From contig DAOOQQ010000001.1 of the NCBI GenBank assembly GCA_035388825.1, forward strand, positions 127,014 through 191,013: a stretch of DNA of 64,000 bases, written 5' to 3'. Positions 44,127 to 51,108 of this stretch are shown piece by piece. This DNA comes from MWAR01 sp035388825 (GTDB taxonomy: Bacteria > Muiribacteriota > Ozemobacteria > Ozemobacterales > Ozemobacteraceae). Made by a program: the position numbers and the translations under genes. Numbering within the stretch: position 1 is the stretch's first letter; every line of letters starts with the position of its first letter. The notes under the pieces are model-generated. The model made no database searches and was not told the DNA's origin. It was given only the letters and a program-made list of their open reading frames with translations.

Positions 44127-44918
44127 ATGAGATTCGACGAGGGTCGGGAAGAGGCGGTCGCGGGCGGAATCCGCGAAGCCCTGGACCGCGCCGTGGCGCT
44201 GGCGTTTCTCGTGACGGCCGGGCTGGTCGGTGCCGGCCACCTCGGCCTCGTCGGAAGCGGCCTCTCCTGGAGCCTCGCCGTCCGCGAGCCCGTGCTCGTC
44301 GAACGGCTTGCCGCGATCGCCGCCTGGGATCTGGGAAGCGCCTTCCTCGTGCTGCGTGCGTGGCGCCGCCCCTGCTGGCGAAGCCGTGCCGGCGAGGCGC
44401 TGCTGGCGCTGATCGCGAGCCTGATCCTGTGGCGGGTTCTTCTGGGGGTGGCCGTCAACCTGGCTGCCGGCATCATTCCGGGACTGGTTCCGGCCTGGGC
44501 GGCCGCTTTTGCGCCCCCCCTGAACGCCGATCTCGTGGGTTCCGGCGTCGGCCTGGCAGGTCTCTGGATGTTCGCGCTCGCGCTCGGTATCGCGAAGGAA
44601 ACGATCGCCCGCGGCCTGTTCCGGACCGACGAACGGCTCGATTCCCCCCTGTGCAACCTGTTCGCCTGGCACCACCGGAAAGACGCGGTGTTCACGCTGC
44701 TGGGGACGCTGGCGGCAACGGTCACGGCATGGGGAGGCGCCTCCGCTGGCGGTATGGGGATCGTCGTGGCCATCGTCAAACTGGCTCTGCTGGGAACGGC
44801 GTGCACCGCCCTCGTCTCGCGATGTCTCTCGCCGCTTCTCTCGACGACGGATGTCGCCACCGGGGAACGGAGGCGTGATAAAATGGGGCCGGCAGGGGAG
44901 GATGGGAAAGACGGATGA
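44127..44918 (+). CDS. Unknown multi-pass membrane protein
   Basis: A 263-residue protein with about six membrane segments (for example AVALAFLVTAGLVGAGHLGL, LLALIASLILWRVLLGVAV, GIVVAIVKLALLGTAC) and no recognised family. Charged loops carry DERLDSPLCNLFAWHHRKD between segments 4 and 5, which might bind a metal. The C-terminus is hydrophilic. Its stop overlaps the next start (ATGA). It is the first gene of the four-gene cluster that ends in the degenerate P-type ATPase, so it may belong to the same membrane complex. Confidence 0.55.
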   Translation: MRFDEGREEAVAGGIREALDRAVALAFLVTAGLVGAGHLGLVGSGLSWSLAVREPVLVERLAAIAAWDLGSAFLVLRAWRRPCWRSRAGEALLALIASLILWRVLLGVAVNLAAGIIPGLVPAWAAAFAPPLNADLVGSGVGLAGLWMFALALGIAKETIARGLFRTDERLDSPLCNLFAWHHRKDAVFTLLGTLAATVTAWGGASAGGMGIVVAIVKLALLGTACTALVSRCLSPLLSTTDVATGERRRDKMGPAGEDGKDG

Positions 44919-45490
44919 ATGATGTGACGGCGTTTTTCGAGCTGCGTGCCCTCGGCTACTTTTTTGCCCATCTGGGCCAGGTTGTCATCGGAACGGGTGT
45001 CCTCGGCGCCTTTTTCTGGCTTGCCGTGGCGATGCTTGCCGGCCTGACGGTTGCGATCCTGGTCCTGCTGGTCATGCCGCGCATTCTCGAAGACTACGTC
45101 AAAATTTACAACTGGTATGTGAATTCGGATTTCTACGTGATCTTCGAGGAGAAGATCGAGGTGCGGTTCGTGTTCAAGCTGGTGTTTCTGCCCATCTACC
45201 TGGTGCTCTCCCTGTTTTTCCTCACCGTGAACCTGATGGTGCGCACCGCGTATCACCTTGTCGCCCGCATGAACCTGGTGAGGTGCGTGAACTGCCGCGC
45301 CCGGATCGAGTGGGGCGAGGGGACCGTCACCTGCCATGTCTGCGGGGACCGGATCGTCGGTGCCGTGACCAAGACCTGCCCGGGCTGCAACGCCAAACCC
45401 AACGCCGTGCGCTGCCCCTACTGCGGCTTCCTGGTGTTCATCGATCTCGCCGGCCAGGCGCCGACCAGTCGGGCCGGACGAAAGAGCTGA
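44915..45490 (+). CDS. Membrane protein with C-terminal zinc ribbons
   Basis: A 191-residue protein. Two N-terminal membrane segments (VVIGTGVLGAFFWLAVAMLAG and LTVAILVLLVMPRIL) precede an amphipathic part (VKIYNWYVNSDFYVIFEEK), a third segment (LVFLPIYLVLSLFFLTVNL) and a cytoplasmic tail with four Cys pairs: CVNCRA, CHVCGD, CPGCNA, CPYCGF. These would bind two zinc ions as tandem ribbons. The family is unknown. It is joined to the preceding gene by a 4-base overlap, with the next gene 4 bases downstream, so all are probably made together. Confidence 0.6.
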   Translation: MNDVTAFFELRALGYFFAHLGQVVIGTGVLGAFFWLAVAMLAGLTVAILVLLVMPRILEDYVKIYNWYVNSDFYVIFEEKIEVRFVFKLVFLPIYLVLSLFFLTVNLMVRTAYHLVARMNLVRCVNCRARIEWGEGTVTCHVCGDRIVGAVTKTCPGCNAKPNAVRCPYCGFLVFIDLAGQAPTSRAGRKS

Positions 45491-45493
45491 GCC

Positions 45494-47128
45494 ATGGTCA
45501 TCCGATCGCGAAACCGGGTATATTATTATGATCGACATATATCAGACGCTTTCTTGCGTCTGGCGGTTGTCGCCCTGGCGTTGTTCGCCGCCGTTTCCGC
45601 CTGGCTGATGCTGCTGCGCACCGACCTCTTCATCGACGCCGTGTTCTGGCCGCGGCTCCAGGACGAGATCGCCGATCTCGCCGGCAAGGAAGTGACGAAG
45701 CTCGGCATGTCGGAGCAATCCCTGCTCACGCGGGTCATGCACGAAATGGAGAAGGACCGGGCCGGAATCACGAAGTTTCCCGAGTATGCCGAGCGGTTGT
45801 CGCCGAACAACCAGGCGATCGAGCTGATCCGCATGCGGCTGATGGTGCTGCGGCTGATGGTCCGGTCCGTCGGGGCGCTTTTCCTGGCCCTCTTCATCCT
45901 CCTGTTCATCGTCCTTCGGGTGATCTACGGCGGCGCCGAACGTCGCTGGAAGCTGTTCCACTGGCTGTACGGCCAGTTCAACAAGGACGGGGTCGCCCGG
46001 CAGCCGTACGGCCTGGTCCGTTCGATGACCCCCTTCCAGCGGAAGGTGTTCGAAATGGCCTTCGCCGCCTCGAAGGGGCATCCGGATGGCAGCCTCGAGT
46101 TCGATCTCGGCAAGATGGCCTCCCAGCTCTGGCCAGGCGAGGAGACGCTCACAGACCGCCGGCGCGGCATGCTCTCGATTGCCTTCACCGAGCTGTGCGA
46201 CGAGTTTTTCTACTTCCAGATTTCGGGACCGAGAGGCGTCGCGATCCGCACCTATTGCCCCCTGATTCCGTTCGAGGAGCAGGTGAAACGCGAATGGGTG
46301 CGCGATTCCGCCGGCCGCGAAGTCGAAACGTTCACGGCGGGGCGATTCCGGTTTTCGCCGCCGCTGTATGAGGAGCATCTGCGGAACCGGTATCCGAAGC
46401 TGCCGCATCCCGTAGCTTATGCGCTCGACGACCGGCGCCACCCCTTCGCGTTCCGGATCTACCTGACCCTCTGGGAACTGTTGGTAGAGCGGAACCGGAT
46501 CGATCTCGCCTCGGCCGGCCCCGAAGCCGGCAGCACCTCGAGTGCGGTGGAGCTTTCGCTGATGTCGTTGATCGAGCGAGCCTGTCTCGAGATGAGCGAC
46601 GGCCATGACGAAAGCCTGCTCGAACAGCTTCATCAGGATCTCGGGCGGCTCAAGGAGCTCGGCTTCTTGCGCGGATGGTCGGTCGAGGAAAACGGGGAGC
46701 CGGTGCATCCCGGGTGGTATCGGACGGGCTCGCTGTTCATCTATGATGCCGCATCGAACACGTATCACATGAATTCCGGCCTCATCCTCCGGAAGATCTA
46801 CCGGTTCGATCTGGCCTCCTGGACGGACCTCGAAAAGATCCGCATCGAGCGCCGCCGCTGTGCCTTCGTCGACAACCTGAACACGCCCTGTTCGCGGCTG
46901 GCCATGCCGGGCAGCCCCTACTGCCGGCGCCATGCGAAGGCCCTCGACTTCGAGACGCCGAAGCTGTTCTACGAGAAGGTCAAGGCTCTCACGGCGCCCG
47001 ACGAGGGGGATGCAACCAGGGATCCTCAGACCTACACCGAAGCCGATCTCGAGGCAACGCCGGCCGTCATCATCACCCCGCCTCCTCCGCAGGAACCCCC
47101 GCCCGATTCCGAATCCGGGACCAAGTGA
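45494..47128 (+). CDS. Unknown membrane protein with Cys/His cluster
   Basis: A 544-residue protein with two membrane segments: near residue 25 (LRLAVVALALFAAVSAWLMLL) and near residue 130 (ALFLALFILLFIVLRVIY), bounding a short extracytoplasmic loop. The large cytoplasmic part (about 400 residues) is unrecognised but contains winged-helix-like stretches (MTPFQRKVFEMAFAASKG). Near residue 455 is a small Cys/His motif (CAFVDNLNTPC ... SPYCRRH) resembling a short zinc-binding knuckle. A Pro-rich tail ends the protein. The first codons include an AT-rich island (VYYYDRHIS). The stop overlaps the GTG start of the ATPase-like gene (GTGA). Confidence 0.55.
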   Translation: MVIRSRNRVYYYDRHISDAFLRLAVVALALFAAVSAWLMLLRTDLFIDAVFWPRLQDEIADLAGKEVTKLGMSEQSLLTRVMHEMEKDRAGITKFPEYAERLSPNNQAIELIRMRLMVLRLMVRSVGALFLALFILLFIVLRVIYGGAERRWKLFHWLYGQFNKDGVARQPYGLVRSMTPFQRKVFEMAFAASKGHPDGSLEFDLGKMASQLWPGEETLTDRRRGMLSIAFTELCDEFFYFQISGPRGVAIRTYCPLIPFEEQVKREWVRDSAGREVETFTAGRFRFSPPLYEEHLRNRYPKLPHPVAYALDDRRHPFAFRIYLTLWELLVERNRIDLASAGPEAGSTSSAVELSLMSLIERACLEMSDGHDESLLEQLHQDLGRLKELGFLRGWSVEENGEPVHPGWYRTGSLFIYDAASNTYHMNSGLILRKIYRFDLASWTDLEKIRIERRRCAFVDNLNTPCSRLAMPGSPYCRRHAKALDFETPKLFYEKVKALTAPDEGDATRDPQTYTEADLEATPAVIITPPPPQEPPPDSESGTK

Positions 47129-50100
47129 CCGTGGAGGGTGGTGTCAGAAACGATCGCAAGGCACGTCCGCGCCGGCCTCCGTCCGAGGAGGAGGCCCCGC
47201 GCCTTCCGACGCCGGATCCGCGCAGAGAAACGGTGATCCCTTCCCCCGACCAGATCGGTGGGCTTTCCGAACCGGATGTCGAAGACCGCCGACGCCGGTT
47301 TGGCCTGAACAGGCTGTCTCTCCCGCCCCGTCCACCCTGGTGGCTGGGATGGCTCCGTCAGTTCGACGATCCGATCATCCGCCTTCTGCTGGGAACCGCC
47401 GTCATCATGGCCCTGATCGGCGTATCCGAAGGAAGCATGATCGAGACGGCCGTCATCTGCCTCATTGTCACGCTTGCCACCCTGATCGGCTTCATCAGCG
47501 AGGAACGGGCCGACCGGGAGTTCGATCTCCTCGCGGTGGCCCGGGAGTGCGTGCCGGTGCGGGTCGTCCGGAACGGGGCCCTGGCTTCCGTTTCGCGCTC
47601 CGAGATCGTCGTCGATGACATCGTCTGGCTGGAAGCGGGCGACGAGGTGCCCGCCGACGGCCTGCTGATCCGCGGCCAGGCCGTGGAGATCGATGAGTCG
47701 AGGCTCACTGGCGACCTCCGGCCGGTATTGAAATGGCCTTCCGACCGGCTTTCCGTGGCTGTCATCGGGGTCGGAACGGCCAGCCCCGACCGGCTGCTTC
47801 GGGGCTCGGCCGTCCGCCAGGGGCGCGGGCTGATGCGGGTGACGGCCGTTGGCGACGCGACGGAGCTCGGCCGCGCCGGGGGACAGGCGTCTGCCGAACG
47901 GGAGGAGCCTTCCCCGCTCCGGAAACAGCTCGACGGCCTCGGCCGGGCCATCGCCTTCTTCGGCGTCACCGCGGCGGCCGTCATCTTCGCCGTTCTGGTG
48001 GCCGGCCGCGTGACGACCGGCAGCATCGTGATTCCGCCCGGCCAGGCGTGGGCCCATCTGTGTCTGGGCGCCGGTGTCGCGGCCGCTCTGCTTCCGTTCT
48101 GGCTTCCGACGGCCCTCGACATTCTCGGTCTGGCGGGGTTCGAGATCACGGGACGGGACCTGTTCGCCGGTGCCGGCCTGCCGCCCTGGTTGCTCGGAAT
48201 ACGTTGGGGATGCACGGTTGCCGGAATCGGCCTCCTGTTCGGTTGGGCTGCCGGCATTCTTCCCTTCAGCCTTGCGGCGTGGGGAAGCCGCCCCCTGGAG
48301 GCCGCGTTGCTCCAGGATCTTCTCCAGGCCATCGCCCTCATCGTCGTCGCCGTCCCGGACGGGCTGAGCATGAGCATCACGCTGTGTCTGGCCTGGGGCA
48401 TGCGCCGGCTTCTGGCCGGCCGGACGATCGTTCGCCGGCTGCATGCCTGCGAGACGATCGGTGCCGTGACGGTCATCTGCACCGGAGACACGGGAGCCAT
48501 GATGGAGCCGCGTCTCTCCGTCGGCTCTTACCTGGAAGGGACCATCTCCCGGGATGCTGCTCTGGCGCCCCATCCGCTTCTTGCCGAGGCCATCTCCGTG
48601 AATGCGACAGCCCATCTGGCGCGCCGGTGCGACGACCCCCCCGTGACGATCGGCGATCCGCTCGAGGGTGCTCTGCTGTTCTGGCTGCGGGACCGGGGCA
48701 TTTCCTATCTCGGTCACCGCACCGGCTTCGAGCTGGTCAGACAATGGCATGCGGGGCCCGACACCTGGTTCATGGCCACTCTCGGCCGGCCGGGAGGCGA
48801 CGAAAATCCGGCCGACGGCAGGAGGCTCCATGTGAAGGGGCCTGCCGAGCTCCTGCTGAAACGGTGCCGCAGGATCCTGGAGGGCGGTGTCACACGCCCC
48901 CTCGCAGCCGATGCCGCGGCGCGGAGAGACCTGGAGACGAGCCTGCGAAGCCTCGCAGCGGATGGCCGGGTGATCGGGTTCGCCATGCGCGCAACGACCG
49001 GAAGCGAGCCGGCAGATCCCCTCGAGGACCTCGTCTGGCTGGGTGCCGTCCTGATATCCGGGACGATCTCCCCCGAGACGGCCGCCGCCCTCGACCAGTG
49101 TCTCCGCGCCGGAATCCGGGTGACGCTCGTGACATCCGAGACCCCCGAACACGCCGAGAAGATCGCCCGGAAAGCCGGGCTCGTCGGAGGGCCGGCCGCG
49201 CCGTGCCAGGTCATGACCGGTGAGGCTCTCCGGCGCGTGATCGGGGCTTCCGGCACGCACCTTGCCGAGCTGCCCAGGGTGCTGGCACGCGCCGGGACAG
49301 GCGACCGCTCGTCCCTGGTCGATCTGCTCCGGCGTCGGGGGGAGGTCGTCGCCGCCATCGGCGAACGGGAGGCCGATGCCTCCGTGCTCCGACAGGCCGA
49401 CATCGGTCTGGTCATGGGAAACGGCGCATCCGACAGGGTTCGCGCCTCCGGAGATCTCGTGCTGCTCGACGAGGGGCTCCACGCCCTTCTCGCCGCCGTC
49501 CGCTGGGGCCGGTCGCTGTTTCTGAACATCCAGCGGTTCCTCGTGTTCCAGCTCTCGGTGAACGTGATGGCCCTCGGCATCAACCTGATCGGCCCGTTCA
49601 TCGGCGTGCGCCTCCCGCTGACGATTCTCCAGATGCTGTGGGTGAATATCATCATGGATATATTTGCGGCGCTTGCCCTGGCGACCGAGCCGCCCCACCC
49701 GGGCATCCTGGATGATCCGCCGCGGTCGAGCCGGGCCTTCATCGTCACGAGACCGATGCTGAAAGCCATCCTGACGACGTCGGCCGTGTGCATGTCCGCC
49801 TTCGTCGTCATCCTGCGCTCCTGGCAGCGGCCCGACGGGGAAATCGACGCCCGTCACCTGACCTGGTTTTTCTGCCTGTTCGTGTTCGTCCAGCTCTGGA
49901 ATCTGGTGAACGCGCGAGGCTTCGGGGCGCGCCGTCCGCCCTGGCTCGGCATCGGCGAGAACCCCTGGTTCGGGGCCATGTTCCTGGTGACGCTCGTCGC
50001 CCAGGTGCTCATCGTCCAGATGGGGGGCGAGGTGTTCCGTACCATCCCCCTTTCGCTCGGGGAATGGGCGCTCCTGCTTGCGGCAACCTCGCCGCTGCTC

Positions 50101-50151
50101 CTGCTGGGCCGCGTGCTCGGGGCTCCCGGGGCCAGGCGTTCCTCCGGCTGA
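47125..50151 (+). CDS. Degenerate P-type (P2B-like) ATPase, predicted catalytically dead
   Basis: A 1,008-residue homologue of PMCA/P2B calcium pumps. The fold is recognisable: N-terminal cation ATPase region (LSEPDVEDRRRRFGLNRL), actuator domain (VARECVPVRVVRNG ... GDEVPADGLLI), and the C-terminal membrane domain with LQMLWVNIIMDIFAALALAT. Every catalytic motif is altered. DKTGTLT reads GDTGAMM (residues 454-460, phosphorylated Asp replaced by Gly), TGES reads TGDL (195-198), PEGLP reads PDGLS, TGD reads TSE (670-672) and GDGVNDA reads GEREADA (746-752). The frame is open throughout, so this is a maintained pseudoenzyme, not a decaying gene. GTG 47125 is coupled to the preceding gene. A sensor or scaffold role in the membrane is an inference. 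Confidence 0.8.
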   Translation: MTVEGGVRNDRKARPRRPPSEEEAPRLPTPDPRRETVIPSPDQIGGLSEPDVEDRRRRFGLNRLSLPPRPPWWLGWLRQFDDPIIRLLLGTAVIMALIGVSEGSMIETAVICLIVTLATLIGFISEERADREFDLLAVARECVPVRVVRNGALASVSRSEIVVDDIVWLEAGDEVPADGLLIRGQAVEIDESRLTGDLRPVLKWPSDRLSVAVIGVGTASPDRLLRGSAVRQGRGLMRVTAVGDATELGRAGGQASAEREEPSPLRKQLDGLGRAIAFFGVTAAAVIFAVLVAGRVTTGSIVIPPGQAWAHLCLGAGVAAALLPFWLPTALDILGLAGFEITGRDLFAGAGLPPWLLGIRWGCTVAGIGLLFGWAAGILPFSLAAWGSRPLEAALLQDLLQAIALIVVAVPDGLSMSITLCLAWGMRRLLAGRTIVRRLHACETIGAVTVICTGDTGAMMEPRLSVGSYLEGTISRDAALAPHPLLAEAISVNATAHLARRCDDPPVTIGDPLEGALLFWLRDRGISYLGHRTGFELVRQWHAGPDTWFMATLGRPGGDENPADGRRLHVKGPAELLLKRCRRILEGGVTRPLAADAAARRDLETSLRSLAADGRVIGFAMRATTGSEPADPLEDLVWLGAVLISGTISPETAAALDQCLRAGIRVTLVTSETPEHAEKIARKAGLVGGPAAPCQVMTGEALRRVIGASGTHLAELPRVLARAGTGDRSSLVDLLRRRGEVVAAIGEREADASVLRQADIGLVMGNGASDRVRASGDLVLLDEGLHALLAAVRWGRSLFLNIQRFLVFQLSVNVMALGINLIGPFIGVRLPLTILQMLWVNIIMDIFAALALATEPPHPGILDDPPRSSRAFIVTRPMLKAILTTSAVCMSAFVVILRSWQRPDGEIDARHLTWFFCLFVFVQLWNLVNARGFGARRPPWLGIGENPWFGAMFLVTLVAQVLIVQMGGEVFRTIPLSLGEWALLLAATSPLLLLGRVLGAPGARRSSG

Positions 50152-50157
50152 GAAGTC

Positions 50158-51108
50158 TCAGGCGGTCCGTTTCCGGAGCAGCCGCATGGCTGTCAGCGCG
50201 ACGACGGTGAAGGCGAGGCTGAACAGGACGGCCTGCCGGTCGAACGGCACCAGCAGCAGGGTCGTCACGAACTCGATGGCGATCAGCACGAGCAGGAACC
50301 AAACGACGTGTTGACGCGGCTGCCACGAGCAGAATGCCGCGCCGAGGGGCGCCCCGAACGCGACGATCGGGGCGGCGCACAGCCACATCGGCAGGACGTC
50401 GGGGGCGAGGGTGCCCGAGAGCAGCCGGAACAGGAAGCCGATCATCGAGACGCTTCCCATCAGCACGACCGTCGTCCGGGTGCCGATCTTTTCGTCGATG
50501 CCGTACCGCAGGCACAGCACCACGAACAGCACGACATCGGCGCCGCTTCCGACCAGGGCAGAGATCAGCCCGCCCAGCGCCCCGGTCATCAGAAAGGCGA
50601 ACCACCGGTGCGGCGGCGAAATATCTATTGTTTCAGCTATTTTTCTCGGTGCGCGGTTGAGATGCCAGAGGAAGAAACCGAAACAGAGCGTGAACAGGGT
50701 GAAGATGATCTTGGGGTAGGGGGCCGGAACGAGGGGCGCCAGCCACAGGAGGCCGGGAACGAGGGTGGCGGCCGCCCCGGCCAGCGTCCAGGCGTAGACG
50801 CCCGGAAGCCACGCATACCCGCTCCGGATGATGATGAGCGCGCCGCAGGTCATCCCGACGGACTGGATCGCGAGCGCGAAGTCGCGGGCCGTTTCCGAGG
50901 GGATGTGGAGCAGTTTGGTGAATACGGGGAAGGCGACTGCGCCACCGCCTTCCGCTGTCGCCCCCGCCACGAACGAGCCCAGGGTCATGGTCAGAGAAAC
51001 CGGCCAGTGTTGCCGGAACAGGGGGCCGTTTCCGGTAGACAGCATGAACACGGCCCAGGCGGCGAAGACCAGCCAGGAGATCAGGAAACGGCGGGAAAGG
51101 ATGATCAT
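50158..51108 (-). CDS. TSUP (TauE/SafE) family transporter
   Basis: A 316-residue inner-membrane protein with about eight segments, of the sulfite/organosulfur exporter family. Typical elements are GSFVAGATAEGGGAVAFPVF near the N-terminus and the repeated second-half glycine block GALGGLISALVGSGADVVLF. The frame extends 64 codons upstream, inside the ATPase gene, but ATG 51108 overlaps the ATPase stop (ATGA) and begins a normal first helix. It ends 7 bases from the convergent degenerate ATPase. The substrate is unknown. Confidence 0.85.
   Translation of the reverse strand: MIILSRRFLISWLVFAAWAVFMLSTGNGPLFRQHWPVSLTMTLGSFVAGATAEGGGAVAFPVFTKLLHIPSETARDFALAIQSVGMTCGALIIIRSGYAWLPGVYAWTLAGAAATLVPGLLWLAPLVPAPYPKIIFTLFTLCFGFFLWHLNRAPRKIAETIDISPPHRWFAFLMTGALGGLISALVGSGADVVLFVVLCLRYGIDEKIGTRTTVVLMGSVSMIGFLFRLLSGTLAPDVLPMWLCAAPIVAFGAPLGAAFCSWQPRQHVVWFLLVLIAIEFVTTLLLVPFDRQAVLFSLAFTVVALTAMRLLRKRTA

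Noticed and set aside
41565..44675. 1,036-residue open frame antisense to leuS
   Set aside because: It mirrors leuS, a certain gene, and arises from G/C-ending codons in high-GC DNA. It has no recognisable domains and low-complexity composition.
47032..49857. 941-residue antisense open frame opposite the degenerate ATPase
   Set aside because: Shadow frame; the plus-strand product has recognisable P-type ATPase structure throughout.
47125..50151. Degenerate ATPase as a simple pseudogene
   Set aside because: More than a thousand codons remain open, with G/C-ending codon use, an intact membrane domain and coupling to upstream genes.
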